Assembly (NCBI GenBank): GCA_037178855.1
Contig: JASJZC010000005.1
Location: forward strand, 806,001-870,000
From: Oscheius sp. JU75
Taxonomy: Eukaryota > Nematoda > Chromadorea > Rhabditida > Rhabditidae
Direction of reading: 5' to 3'
DNA length: 64,000 nt
In this document: positions 33,692 to 47,399 of the stretch, one piece after another
Position numbering within the stretch: the stretch's first letter is position 1
Layout: each line of letters opens with the position of its first letter
Made by a program: the position numbers and the translations under genes
The notes under the pieces: model-generated
The model's database searches: none
Told to the model about the DNA's origin: nothing
Seen by the model: only the letters and a program-made list of their open reading frames with translations

Positions 33692-34766
33692 CTAAAGTGC
33701 TTGCAAACACTGCTGCATTGAAGCATCTCGTTTTGTCTGAATATTCGGGTGAATTTGTAATTGAAAACTTTGTATGTTACAAGTTGATGTTAAAAGTATC
33801 CTTTTTTAAACGTTCTAATACGTGCAGCTTAGGCAGTCGAAAAAACATTGAGTGTATCTTGGGCAACTTCACTTTCTAGTAGTCCCCTTGTCTTATGAGT
33901 TTTCGTGTTTCACGATAGCCTCAATGTTTAACAGTTACATAAACATGGCTTCGTTGCGCGGTTGCTACAAAACGGCTTTCCCTTTCTCTCTAAATCCCAA
34001 GCAACTCTCAAACTGGCAATGACCATTATTTAGGTTTTATTAAATAGACAGTTTGATAAATTTTCGACCGATAGTCCTTTCCGACTTTTGAAGGCTGTGA
34101 TCACGCGTGCGCGAGAACCCGAAAAATGTCACAATGATAAACTTCTCTGCCGACGTATCATCTCCTTGTGCCTTTCAATTTCACCGAGACCCCACCCACC
34201 CGTCTTTTTGGGGTTGGTATTCTTCCGGTTTGTGATCACAGTCCAAGAAATGTGTATCGATGTTGGAGAAAAAAGAAAATGTTTCATCTTTAGCTCTTAC
34301 TGAAACTGAATCTGACTTCAATGATGTGTTCAAGCATTTATGTAAGTGGTGTTTTTTTCAATTGAGAAAACTGTATTCTGACACCCCGAGTACCATCAGA
34401 ATCGGCAAATGTTACATACTTGATATCTAGTCTTGGCAGTGCAATGTCTCGTCTGCTTCGTATGCTAAATGTAGTGTTTTTTACCATAAAGAGTATACTG
34501 TTCCACTATTTTTATCCCCTTGAGGATGATCAAAACTGGTAAACGTTTCATTCCACTACTTACAGAAGACAGTTATAGGTGGATGATTCTATTAGGAAAA
34601 GTTGCTTCTCTCTCTGACAGAGACAGAGAAACATCGATCCTGTCATATCGTCTTTTCGCTCGATCTCACATCCTATCTGTCACATCCCCAAATGACTATT
34701 CCTCGCCCTTTAGCCAGTCCTCCTTCAGTTTCTCAAAATGATGCCTTACAGGTAGGTCGCCCTCAT

Positions 34767-35003
34767 CCTCCCAACTTAAGATAGACTTTGTTATTGGGTA
34801 TAGTGTCATTTGATAGCCCCTGGCATGGGTATTACGCGATACATTGCCGAATTCGCTTAACCCCTTCCTACTCTGAGATATGACTCGTTTAAGTTGCTGC
34901 TCCTCCCAGCGTCTCGAGTTCGGTAATATAGTCCGTAATACCCATGACAAGGACTATCGAATGGCACTGTATCCAATATTAAAGTCCACCTTAAGTTGGG
35001 AGG
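34767..35003. repeat. 237-base hairpin (MITE-like) element
   Basis: Two arms of about 100 bases in inverted orientation. Both ends read CCTCCCAACTTAAG, then share GGGTATAGTG/GGATACAGTG, CATTTGATAG/CATTCGATAG and CATGGGTATTACG, with a CCGAATTCG/CCGAACTCG centre. There is no coding potential. It would fold into a long hairpin, typical of miniature inverted-repeat elements. Target duplications are not obvious. Confidence 0.8.
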
Positions 35004-36485
35004 CTTCAATTGTTAGACAGCTCTACCCAATAAGTCTATCTGTAAGTACGTGCACACATTAGGGACTGCCGTGTTATGAGGTTTCGGATATAAGGAAGGT
35101 CCGCCTGTCACTGAACTCATATATAAAAACCCATTGCAATTGAGCGTTTCCTCTTTAAGAATAATAAGAATTCCGAAATGTTTCATCGCTAGTACTTATT
35201 GCTGAAAGGACTGTGTCTTCGATGGTTCGAGTTCACTTACTCGGTGATTTTCTTCTTTGTCTCGTCTTATACTGACTAGAAAATATTTCAACCCTAGTCC
35301 ACACTGCTGTAGTCGAAGAGAATATGATAGATAAAAAAAATACCTTCTTCGTAGGAAAAAGTTTGAAAAATAGAAAATAGAACATTTTAGCACTTCTCCT
35401 GAGAACAGAAGAAACTATTTATGTTCCAGCAAGGCCATATATGATTATTTTCAAATATTTCAGGCTACTGTCTGAGTAAATTCACAAAATGTCCTGTTCA
35501 CGTAAGGAAGAATTCTTCGCAGAGGTACTGATACAAAGAAATATAGAACATGTTACAATATAGAAAATGTTACAGCATAATCATTTAGCTAGAAGAATGC
35601 CTGATTTTGTTCTATTATCTTTTGTTCAATGACGTACCTTAATACTCTCCTCCGTAACATAGTTGTGCTAACAGAAATCACAAGGCCGTTTCCATCATCG
35701 TCTTGTTCCCACCTCCACCCCAAATTCGATTATAGTCTCTCATTTTCCGACAGTTTCTATATTTACCCTCTCACAGTTCGTGTAAAGATGACCAATTAGG
35801 ACAGGGTGACAGAGACGAGAGACGCCCTCACTACTTTAGTACTGAGTTAGACTTGATCAGCTATAAAAATCGGATACAAAAGGTTCGAGGTCTATAATAG
35901 GACTGTGAACCTGGCGGACTCCGAGGGTGGAGGGATTTATTACGATTACTGGCTCATTGGAGATTGAGTGATCACGGTTTGGTCAATGAGTAAGAGATAG
36001 AGAGACTCAGAGACAGGGACAGAGACAGACCAATCTCAAACACTATACCCAATCTATCCTACAGTAACCCATTGTTCCAACATTTTACGACCAAGAACTA
36101 GCAGTCCACAAGGACTCCGATAAGGGGAAGTGGTTCGGGCGTGTGGTCTGTGCCCATTTCCCAAACTTGTGCTATTTTTAAATACCTCGTCAGCACTTCA
36201 GCCTCTTTCTGCGACTAATTACAGCTACCTGGAGAGGTCGAGGATTTGAACGATGGAAATGGCTCAAGGTCAAGAAGAGTACAGTTTTGTGGCTAAATTT
36301 GGACAGAAATAGTTGCAGTTTTTGGATTTCGAGGGTTAGAAGAGGTGAAGGGACAAGCAAAGTATCAACTGTCTGTTTCCCGCTGCCCAGTAGGAAGTTT
36401 TTTGACGCCTTTTTTTACTCACTGACACAGTAGTTGACTTGATCCTAAGTTTCTATTTTTGTAGCGAGAAAAGGTACTCTAGAGA

Positions 36486-36560
36486 AGCAGAAAGAGAGAG
36501 TGAGAGAGAGAGAGAGATGATGATGCAGAGATGCAGAGAAACAGGGAAATAGAGAGATAG
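36486..36560 (+). repeat. GA-rich microsatellite
   Basis: A purine tract of GAGA, GACAGA and GATGCAGA units. Similar tracts, on either strand, lie at 32898-32951, 36001-36030, 37863-37911, 51668-51690, 57539-57563 and 63181-63245. Confidence 0.7.
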
Positions 36561-37135
36561 TGCGTTCGAGAAAGAGGGAATCAAACCCACAATGTTCAGA
36601 GTCCATTTTTTTCACCGTCTCGACTGTGCTCCCAAAGGTCAAACCCTCTCCCCGGTGTTCTTTATCAGCAATTCAACCCCACTGCGTGATCTTTGACCCA
36701 TGGGTGAAATCGCCCTACGTGCGGGAAATGATAAAATTTGTTCTCCCCAGGCTCCTCCTATCCCAGACTTGGGGTGGGAGGGCACAATCAGTGACCGTCG
36801 GGCGGTCGGGCTGGGGTCTCCGCCCCTGTCTCTGCTCTTTGCTTGGCTCGTGACCGACTCTGTACGGGAGTCGGGTTACTGTAGCTTGAAAAATATACAG
36901 TCTTCGCATTCTTACTTTTTATGCTTCTTGTTTCATTTTCTGTTCCTATACTTTTACGAAATTTTGCAAGCACCCTTCTTTTTCCTCTTGCCTGTTCCAG
37001 CACTTTTGTCTTCTCTGAAGCGGCTTAGCGGTTTTATAGTATTTGATGCTTCACTATGCTCATGCATAACATCTACGTACATTTCAAGCTTACAAAAGTG
37101 GCATCTAGACCAGGCTGGCTCGTGAGAGACAAAAG

Positions 37136-37245
37136 TCGAGTTTAACTGCCGAGCGGAATCGAACCTGGGTCGTTCGGACCAAAAGCGAGCGCCTTATCCC
37201 AATACACCAACTTTGAAAGGCGACATACGGACGGCCAGACACGGC
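37136..37245 (-). repeat. tRNA-like SINE-type repeat, copy 2
   Basis: Read on the minus strand it carries an A-box-like AGTTGGTGTATTGGGATAAG and a B-box CAGGTTCGATTCC at tRNA-like spacing. It is preceded by CCGTCCGTATGT, also found in the copy at 6187. The stems do not form a clean cloverleaf, so it is not called as a tRNA gene. Confidence 0.5.
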
Positions 37246-37960
37246 ATTTGAAAAGAAAGATTGCGGGCAAGTAAAGAATTAGTTTGGTTTCCTGAATGCC
37301 TCAAAAGCAGAGTCGGAGGGAACAAACTGTTCGCTACGTGTTATTGTCTCCCAAAAATCTTAGACATTCTAGAAGTGTACCATTTTTCATACGTTTCACA
37401 TACTTCTCTTGAGCTCAGGCCCTGTGTCGAAAAAAACTCACTCTCACCGTTCCTTTTCCGCTCTACGTCTCTCTTAATTTAGCGACTGGGCGCCGCCCTG
37501 CTAATCGGTTTGAGATATGTCCCCACACACATACACACATAAAGACTGAACGGTGATCAAAGTTCCTACAGAATGACTAGTCACACGGGTACTGTCTTCC
37601 GGTGTGGCCAATTTCTCTTCTTCTAACATTCGTCAAAAAAGGAACATGTATTCTCGGTGACAGCTGGCGCCGGGGCAAAGAGTGGGGCTGGGGAAGGCTT
37701 GACCGATCAAAGGATTCGGGTGGAACGAAGACAGCTACAGCGAGTAGTCAGAAAGGAAAACTATTTTGTTTCAAAAACTAGTCAAGTGCGGGAGTGCTAA
37801 CTGACCCTGTTGATACTATGATCGCTTCCACTTTATGTTTTATCCTTGCTATAAATTTTGGCAGAGACGGAGATATGGAGAAACAGAGAGACAGAAAGAC
37901 AGGGAGACACAAGAGTTTTTTGACCTTCTTAAATGTATGTCTCACTATCCATTCTAAAAG

Positions 37961-38048
37961 CTGTCATGTCTGTGTGAAGCGTTTCCGCAATATTGGTGTA
38001 TTGCTTCAGCGCGAACAACCCGGGCTCGACTCCGCCCGGCGGTCTAAC
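37961..38048 (+). repeat. tRNA-like SINE-type repeat, copy 3
   Basis: TTGGTGTATTG then GGGCTCGACTCCG and a terminal GGCGGTCTAAC, matching the layout at 6187-6272, which also ends in GTGGTCTAAC. Confidence 0.45.
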
Positions 38049-40736
38049 CTTTTTTTGTCTTACACACGTCAGTTTGGCCCGGATGCCACTCATGTACCTG
38101 TTAGAGTCATGTCACCAGGCTGTTACAAAAAATGCTACATTTACAAACAGACTTTAGGCCGATTCAAATTGTGAACTTTTGCTCCAAGAAGCATTGAAAG
38201 TCATGCAGCTTTTTGAGATTCTGATGTTTCCATCAAGCGGGTCATTCTAACTATTTCGCCGGACATTTTTTTTGGCGAGGGTTGTTGTTGTTTCGTGTTT
38301 TTATCAAATCAAAAACGTTTTCACAGACTTCGTAATAATTTGGGAACACGGGGTTTCGATTTTTGATCGTTCGCAGACGAGTTGAGTTGGGCGAGAGAAT
38401 ACAGAGACAACCACTCGTCTACTGTCGGTCGCAAAGTTCAATAGAACTTCCTTCCTCGTTATGAACTTTGACTGTTTTGATCTTGGGTTTTTGGGTCAAA
38501 TCCGATGAAATGCTCAACCTTTGAACATTCAGATCATAACATTGCAATAGTTTTTCCATTAGCTGGTTATAGCCATACCTTGAAACAAACAAAAAACCGT
38601 GAAGAAAATTTTAAATTTTTTTGTGCCTATTCTCATTCCCTAAATGAGCGAGTACAAATTGAAGCACTACTGTCTCTTTCACCTTATTGCTTCCGTATAC
38701 AACTCCTTCTTGAAACGAAAAAAAAAGCCTGAGGTGTAGCCAAACCCTCTTCCCTCTCCGAAAACGGGAGTATCTGGTCAGTTAGGAAACCTTTTGTTGC
38801 TCTAGTGTATTAAAATGAGGTTAACAGCGTTCAGTATTGTCCCTTCTTCTATCACTTCAAAAATCTTATAAAAATTCTATCAAATCTCGGAAAATAAACC
38901 TTTTATCGCTCCGGGAGGGCAAGTCAATTTTATGGAGAGCAGATAGTATACATTGAGTTTTCTTGATCCTTTAATAGAGTACTCTCCCAAATGTACCCAA
39001 AAAGCTTGCTCAGTCCCTGACACTACCCTACCCATTATCCAAGTTCAAAAACCGCAAACGATCGACGAAAACGACCGCCCCATGCCAAAATTTGTTATCA
39101 TCCATCCGTCATCAGTGTCAAGCTGTCTGACACAAATATTTATATCTGTTTCGGTGTTCAAGATTGATTTATTGCCTGTTTTGCCACAAACACAAATGTG
39201 TTGCCACAAATTCTTCACGGGAAAACAATATTTGTCAGAAAAGAATGGTGCGATGAATTAGTCTTCTGTGGCTGACAACCAGTTTTTTTTTCGAGACCAA
39301 CACACAGTAATTGTACCTAGTTTGAAGCCCCCCAAGCACGGCAATATTTTCAGTTGGGAGACCAACACACAAACACCTTGCATGACTTTGAGGTTTTTCT
39401 CTATCTCTTCTGATATGATAAGAGTTCTTGTACTTGGGTCATATTCCTAGGCATTATCTCTGTCTCTGTCATTCTTGAGCTTCTGTCTCTTCTAATTACC
39501 TTCTACATTACTTGTAGTAACGTCGAAAAGAACTTTCGAAAATAAAAAACCACCGCTATAACATTATTCTCGAACCGAAAGGCTTATAACTAAGGGATGA
39601 AACAAAACCGCTGTCACTATAGACTTTCTAGTGCTTGTACAGTTCGTAAAATATTATACCACTGATAAGAGAAGCTCTTTGCGTAAATCATTGCATGATC
39701 GTGTTTATTGAAAGCTGCGGGTTCATTGCTACGACATGAAACGAAAGATAAGTATGCACAGACGAAACGAAGTAAACAACTCCACTTAGGTTTCATCAAA
39801 TTTTTCAGTTTTTCTTGAAACTGTCTCTACTAAGCATTCAAGTCAGGACGTTATTTCTGTTTTTTGTGGGTTAGATCTCTTGTGAATCGGACATCTAAAA
39901 CTACACTCGAGATTCAACGGTCTTATACATACGCTCTGAAACACAGATCCTGGAATTTGTATTCCATCCCTTTCAACGTGTTGCCTCGAAGTAGTTACCG
40001 TTTCCTTGCGAAATTTCGACAAAAACATTGAACTCTCTATAGTTAGCGCATTAGTCATCCGCCTGTGTCGAATCCCAACAGGTCCTGGTTGAGAGACACA
40101 TAGAGTGAACCCTGATGCTGTTCTATGTTTTTGGAACCGGGCTAATTTGCTTGTTGTTATATTGACACTTTGAGAGAGTGATTTTATAAAGGTCTACGGT
40201 AAGAAGAAGAGGTGGGACCATTCCATTTCTCCTCATATCAGACCCGAATTTGTAATCTTGTTTCAAGGCTATAGCTGTTGAATCTTTTGTCACATATTTT
40301 AAGCGAAAGATCTAGTATAGAGCTGCTATTTACTAACTTTTCAGGGGCATACCCAAAATGTGCACTCTTCTTTGTGTAATGAAAAAGAATTGAGACAGTT
40401 TCTTCCTTTATGTCTGACTCTTCCTCTGAGTTCCTTGCCGTTATTGAATATCAGTGCTTCTTTGATAAACGTTCACAACTGACTACTTTTCGTCCTGCTT
40501 GCTTATTCTGAATCAGAGCTTCTGAAAGCCCAAAAGTTCAAAGTCTTTTCAAATGTTTCACAAAGTCCTTATAAGACAAAAGGATTCTCCTACTACTGCT
40601 GTGACTGGATTTTGTTATATAGGTTTACACGAAACTTCGGTTTTCGATACTTTTGTTTCACTATTTTTTCTCTTTTCCTTAATTCCAGTTTCTTCGTTGT
40701 GAAATTCTAAAAAAACCAAATTTCCAGAAAGTTCTC

Positions 40737-43700
40737 ATGGTTCGACAGCGCAGAGTGGCCGTGATCGGCGCCGGAGCTTCGGGACTTCCTTGCATCAGGT
40801 ATAATTTTGGTCCAAAAAGTATCCAAGCATCTTGCAGACATGCCCTCTTGTACAATCTGGATGTGGTCTGCTTTGAGGCCTCAGAATATGTTGGTGGTCT
40901 CTGGAGATACAGGCCCAGTGAGACAGAGAGTGAGTCTTTTAGTCCAGAGAATAGTTTTCTGACGTCAAGCCATAAAACGAGAAAGTGACTCTCTCTTTTG
41001 GGAAGTGAACTGTGGTCACAGTCATATGGTACAAAAACACTTTTAATCTTTTAGTTTTCATAAAAATAACTGCCTCTCACCGACTTAATAGACTGCCCTC
41101 TGTATAGGACTGTAGTGTGAAACATGAAAAATATTGATTTCTTAGCTATGCAAGTAACAACTTACCGTGTTTCAGCGGGAACTGAACTACAGAGTTGTAA
41201 ATCCACAGAAATCTTTTTTGTTTCACCACGTAACTATCACCTAGATATGAAGTTAATAGTAATAGTAATAGTGTAACATCTAGACGAAATCAGTGTTTTA
41301 CAGAACTCAATCTTTCTTACAGTTTTTTTTAGTTTCACCGAACGGGTATAACTGCAAATGATCAGTAGTCTGGTAGTCGAGAGTTTGGTAATCTGGATAA
41401 AAGCAAACCTATAAAGTTGAAATTTGCAGTCTTCCCTGATTCTTCAACAGTCCACAAAAAGTTTAGCTATTTTTGCTGATCATTTTGTTTCAAGCTCAGC
41501 ATATAAACAGATTCCTTGAAACTTAGACCAATCACAATTTGACTATGGTCCTGAAATCAAAAACGCAATGAAAACCGTTTACAGTCAGTTCCGTAATGAA
41601 AAGTACTGTAATCAACACGTCGAAAGAGATGACAGCCTACTCCGACTTCCCTCCCCACCCGGACACCCCGAACTTCATGCACAACACCGAAATGTACAAG
41701 TGAGTTCGCTCCCGTACCGCTTAGGCATCTAAATTCGGTTGGAACTGTATGAATTGTGCCTCGGTGATAAGATCCGGGCGTCACACACACACAGTAAAGA
41801 GACTTCTTCTTATCATGTTTTTGCAACAAAGAGGGATTATTACGTAGGAAATCAGGGGGACAGGGAACTGGGAGAGAATCTCTGGATTTCGATCACTAGT
41901 CATGAAAAGTCGAACTGCTCTTGCATCAAAGGAAATCGAACAGGAAAGAGCTGGTTTTGATAAAGAATAGCAGTTATGGACAGCATGCTTAGCCTGATAG
42001 ATTCATTTTACATTTTTTTTGTTTCTCAAGCGTTTCTTGAACGTAAGCTAGATCCAAAAACTGTTATGCTCATTTAGGAATTTGTTGAAGCAAAGAAGTC
42101 GGTTTCCGATTTGAAAGGATTTTTGTTTCAGCATTTGGCTATTTTTGCCGCCTTATATGAAAAAAACCAACCTTTCGAAATTGGGTCTCTGTCTCTTTCT
42201 GCCTCGCTAACGCTCTTTCTCTCTGTCTCTCTGCCTTTCTGTCCATCTTTTCCCCTGTCTATCTGCCTCTCTCTATGTTGAACCCTGAACTTTTCCTCCC
42301 GGTCATATCACTCCCAAGATAGCAGAAAATCATAAACCCTTGATTGACAAGAGCCAGTGCTGTCAAGAACCAAGAAAAAAAAGCGGTTGATTAGCTGACA
42401 AAAAAGGTCATGTCAGAGATCGCTGGAGCACAAAAAAGAACAGAAAAGTGAAACCAAAAAGTTTCTAGGTATCTCCGCAGCTACGCCGATAACTACGACC
42501 TGAAAAAGTACATCAAATTCAATCACAAGGTCAAGAATGTAAGCCGGAGTGAGGACTACTCAACTACCGGACAGTGGAAGGTCGAATACTACACACCGTG
42601 AGTTTTTTTAGTTTTTATAAAACAAGCATCGTGTAATCAAAAACGAGTACGATACTAGGCATAGGTAGTGTGAATGAAACAAAAATAGTTCTGAATCGAA
42701 AACGGAGTAGAAAGGTCAGACGCAGGGACAATCTGGTTTTGTGAATGAGGAAAACAGGTGGGGGCGGCAGAGTAAGCCAAAAGAGGACAAATCCCTCATA
42801 TGCGGGAAAATCGCCAAGGTGAAGCTTGAAACTGTTTAGAAAGCTGACCCACCGAACGATCGAAAATGATGGGAGGGTATAAGCTGTTAGAGTAAAGCAA
42901 AACGGTTTAATTAGAAACATAGCCTCACCACGATTTCTGAGAACTTTTCCCAGGACAATTCGGCTTATGTTTCTACGGATAGATATAAGGTTGCTGTGAT
43001 TGTTTTGGTACTGGGCACCACGAACTCGTTTCTAGATTTATAGTTTCTTGTACATTTGATCCCCATAGCGCCTCTATAAGACTTCACCTTGAAACAAAAA
43101 ACTTTGCAAAGTGTCTTGCAAAAAAAAACTTTCAGGGAAGGAGAAGAAAAAACTGAAATCTTTGACGCTGCTCTGATGTGTTCTGGTCATCATTCAATTC
43201 CCTACACCCCGGAGCCCTGGGAGGGACAGGAAAAGTTCAAGGGCAAAATCTTTCATTCTCTTCACTACAAGGATCATAGAGGTTGGTTTTTTAAGAATCA
43301 GAAAGATTTGGCTAACTTTTTGCAACTAGTACGCCAACGACTATGTTGGGAAAAATCTGCAAACGGGGAACAAAGACAAATCTTTGTATAGCCAAATCGT
43401 GAAACACAAACCTTTTTGAAATGAACAACGGACGGCTGTTTCATCAAGAAGTTTTGAGGTGCAAAAGAACAAAAGAAACCGCTTGGAGGCATACAAAAAA
43501 ACAACGTTTTTGAAACACAGCCTAACTTAGATGTTTCATGGCAAAAAAAGCTGGTAAGACACTGTTTGCAACTCAAAAAGTGAAACATGAATATATCTAA
43601 GAAGAACACAAATCATTTAACAGTAAGAGAATCATTTAACAGTCACGGACTGGTGCAGAACAGTTGAAACAAAAAAAAATTGTAAGCATGTCACAAGCTC

Positions 43701-46700
43701 ATATACCACGGCCATGGCTTTTATACCCGAATGAGGTAAGAAACAGGTTGAACTTCGAAAAATAGTTCATCTTTCACTCATCGGATGTAATAAGAGAATT
43801 TTTCTTGTCACGTGGGTAACGGTCCACTGCACTATTTATCTATTGGCATTTTTGTTTGCTACAATAGAAAAATATGCAAAGGTGTCATTTTTGAATGATT
43901 TACGAGCTGGTACGGGTGTTTTCTCAACGGGCAAGAGCAATAGCAGGGAAACAAATACGAGAATTTACTTATCGTCTCTCTGCCCTCATAGGCACTCTGA
44001 TAAGAAGCTGTCAAATACTAAAGAGGCCTCGCTCTTTTGATCGCTCTTTTGATTCCTACTAATGGTTTTGTTACAGGCTATGAGGACAAGACGGTCGTTG
44101 TGGTCGGTGTCGGAAACTCTGGTGGAGATGTGGCTGTGGAGCTGAGCAGGGTCGCTAAACAGGTAAGAAAAAGAATTTTTTTGATAGGGACCAAAGTAGC
44201 AACGAAACTAACTGAGCGATTCATATTTAAGAGAAAGTTTAACATCTGATAAGAGAACTTTCGCATTTACCTCTTTATATGCATCTTCTGCCTCTGTGAA
44301 ACCTCCGTCTGTTGAGATTCCACCATCCAAAGTATAAATATACCAAAACTTCTTGAAACATTGTGAATCCTAATAATATCCAGGTCCACTTGGTCACACG
44401 CCGCGGTACCTGGGTCTTCAACCGTGTCTTCAACTACGGCAAGCCCTTGGACATGGCTCTGAACCGGAAATTTCTGTACAGTATTCGAAAAGTCGTTCCG
44501 GAGTACCTGCTCAGTGTCCTTATTGAGACGATGCTCAACAAGAGGTTTGACCACGCCCAATATGGTCTTCAGCCCAGTCACCATGTCCTAAAGTGGGTTC
44601 TTAGGGGGGCTAGAGTCTAATTTTTGTGTTTCAGTGCCCACCAGACGATCAACGACGATTTGCCAATGAGAATCGCGTGTGGTAGCATCAAAATGAAGCC
44701 ATCCATACAGAGGTTCAGTGACAACAATGTCCAATTTGTGGATGGGACCATTGTCAATGATGTGGACACTGTAAGTTTTTGGTTATCTTTGAACTCTGAA
44801 AGTACAAGTAGAGTTTTGAAATTGTCGTGTATTTGGGCTTTTCGTGAAACACAAAAAGTAATCAAAGACTATTACCAAAGTTCTTTTGACTGTACGCTTT
44901 TGTTTCAATATTGAAATATAGACTTTTCTTGTTTTGAAAGCAAGTTTTTGAAACATGATAAGCTGAAATTGTAACCGATGAAAAAAAAAACTTATTTTTT
45001 CACTTTCAGGTAATCCTAGCCACCGGCTACAACTTTGAGTTCAAGCTCTGCGAAGGCGGCAAACTATTCCCTGTCGTCGAAAATGAGGTCGATCTCTATT
45101 TGAACATGTTCCCTCTGGAGACGGCCGATCACAATTCGCTCGCTATAATCGGTCTCATCCAGGTACTATTCCCACTTGTCTCACCCGTACCGCCTCGGTT
45201 TTCAGCCCTTCGGATCAATCGCTCCAGTTTCCGAGATGCAAGCACGTGTATTTTTTGAAAATTTTGCCGGAACGAGGCATATTCCGTCGAGAAAACAGGT
45301 GAGAACTGTTTATTGCTTTTTTTGGAAGGGGATCTTTTCCCCAAAAGTTTGATCAGCACGCTATTTTGGTTTTATCGCTCCCATATAATGATTGCCCGTT
45401 AATGAAAGCCATAGAGTGGTACATCTTCAGTGAATAATGTTAAACATTTCCAGATGCAACACAACGTGGCAATGAAAAAGAAGGATCTCAAGACACGATA
45501 TGTACACAGCAGGAGGCATACTATTCAGGTTTGTTATTTTGCGAGCCAGCCTATAAAAAGACTGTCCCTGTCAGGTTACTTACGCTCTTGTGAAACAAAG
45601 CAAAAAATAACTTTTGTAAAATTTGTCCTGTGCTCTCTGAACCATTGCCCCCCGGAGGCCTGTGATCTTTTCGACTCTTGGTAAAAAATCTAATACTACT
45701 GTAAAATCTCCCATAACAATTAGTTCATAGTCCCTCATCGGTTCAAAAACGTTCGTTCATACAGTGTCTTCTGAAGCAGTTGACCATGCCGAGAGCCAGA
45801 GCGTAGCCGAACTGAAAAAAAACCAAAAAAAGTCAAAATCACACTAAATGGGCCGCTGAAACCACTTCCATTTCGGGTTGTATAGTTTTGGCTCGAATCC
45901 ACCCAAGAAAAGTGGAAAATTAGTTTCAAAAAGTCTGTAGCTGCAAACCATCTCAGGTTGACACTAGACGTTCCATTGGGAAATACGAAAATTGTTTCTT
46001 TGCAGTTGAAGTATTCATACAGTGCAACCTATAAAAAATTGTTATATGGTCGAAGACGTTCTCCATCTCCCAATTTGCAGATTGAATTTATCGACTATAT
46101 GGACGAATTAGCGGAGATTATCGACGCGAAGCCAGACTTTTTGAAGACCTTCTGGCGGGATCCGGCCCTAGCAATGAAGGTCGAGTTCGGGCCTCGTGTC
46201 TCGACCGTCTACCGCCTACAGGGCCCGAATGTCTGGGACGGAGCCCGAAAATCCATTATGTCCATTGATCAGAGGACGTATAAGGTGAGCTGAGTTGAAC
46301 ATTCTTGTGTTTGGGGCAAAGAGTCTGTTTTTTCTGTTTCAACATTGGTTACAAGTATTTTCCAGTTATTTAGGTATACGGTATAGCTCCAGACTGTCTT
46401 ACTAAAAATTTCCGGGGTTTTCCTTCTTTCAAACTTTTTTTTGTCCAGGCTCCAAAAATAAAATTATATATCGGAACTGAAAACATCCAGATTTACGCGA
46501 ATGGTTACTTTAACTTTTAACTTTTATATCTAGGGTTCATAGGAGAAAGAACATGAAATCAATACTGATATGAGTTTTGACTTAGGGTCTCGTCATTTCA
46601 TAGTTAACGACGTTATAGTTCAATTTCTTAGAATGTTTCCCCGTCCTCATATAACCAGAGAACGACAGCAAACAGCGTTATACACTCGTAGTCAGAACTG

Positions 46701-47055
46701 GAAAATTGATATCTCTTCCCCCATATGATTTTTGAGGTCCCGTCAAGAAATGCCATAGCTCTTTTCTCCGTTTATTTTCTTCTCTACGAGACCCGTCGAA
46801 ATCAAGATTAACCAGGAACGAAAACTCTAATGTTGGGAGTCCCGCCACGAAAATCCCTGAAACTGTTTTATTCTTTTTGTACTCTCTAGGAGCTACAACA
46901 AAAATCTCTATCAAAATTTTTCTATTCTTCTTTTCGTGTTTTACCAATCTAATCTAAGATTTCAGCCCAACTCGTACAAATTCCACTCAAAAGACTCCCT
47001 GCCAATCTGGCTCACAGCCGTCCTGATTCTACTTTTGATCGTCTCGCTCCTGTAG
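40737..47055 (+). CDS. fmo: flavin-containing monooxygenase (FMO), ER-anchored
   Basis: A complete class B flavin monooxygenase that uses NADPH and O2 to oxygenate soft N and S nucleophiles. Exons: 40737-40798, 40838-40929, 41585-41699, 42469-42597, 43136-43281, 44077-44162, 44384-44592, 44635-44770, 45010-45162, 45206-45298, 45454-45528, 46081-46284, 46966-47055. Phases agree and give about 529 residues, the usual FMO length. FAD motif GAGASG lies at residues 11-16, the FMO signature FKGKIFHSLHY at 167-177, NADPH motif GVGNSG at 192-197 and ATGYNF at 329-334. A C-terminal hydrophobic anchor (LTAVLILLLIVSLL) matches ER-bound FMOs. TTTCCAG ending at 40727, nine bases before the ATG, looks like a trans-splice acceptor. 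Three introns exceed 600 bases. AATAAA is at 47102. Which of the nematode fmo genes it matches cannot be settled here. Confidence 0.95.
42184..42290 (+). repeat. CT-rich microsatellite in an FMO intron
   Basis: Imperfect TCTCTGTCTCTCTGCC units, the complement of the GAGACAGA tracts elsewhere in the window. It lies within intron 41700-42468. Confidence 0.7.
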
Positions 47056-47101
47056 TTACTGGTCCCATCATCATTGCCTATATTTGTCGCCACTAAATAA
47101 T

Positions 47102-47107
47102 AATAAA
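47102..47107 (+). terminator. poly(A) signal of the FMO gene
   Basis: AATAAA, 47 bases after the stop codon. Confidence 0.55.
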
Positions 47108-47399
47108 ATGCATGTATTTGTGTCTGTATCCAAGTTTACTCGCCGTAATAGACCGGTGAGATATGATATTTGTCTTAGCAACATGAAGTTGTGAATGAAT
47201 GATACTCGCTACGGTTTGTAATCTTTTGTGTTTCACGGACGAAACTAATATGGGCGAAGGTTCAAAACCACAAATGGTCCGAGTCGACGCGTTTGAAAAA
47301 AAACTAAATTTGCAAACTTTCTTTGTTACAACTGTTACGTAAGTAGCCAAAGCTGTTCTTCAAATAATTAAACTATCGAACTGGCATTACCAGCTATGT

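Larger units (their letters stand above)
33700..40720. other. gene-poor region with repeats
   Basis: No gene supported on either strand. It contains a hairpin element (34767-35003), microsatellites (36001-36030, 36486-36560, 37863-37911), two tRNA-like repeats and many TGAAACA words. Confidence 0.4.
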
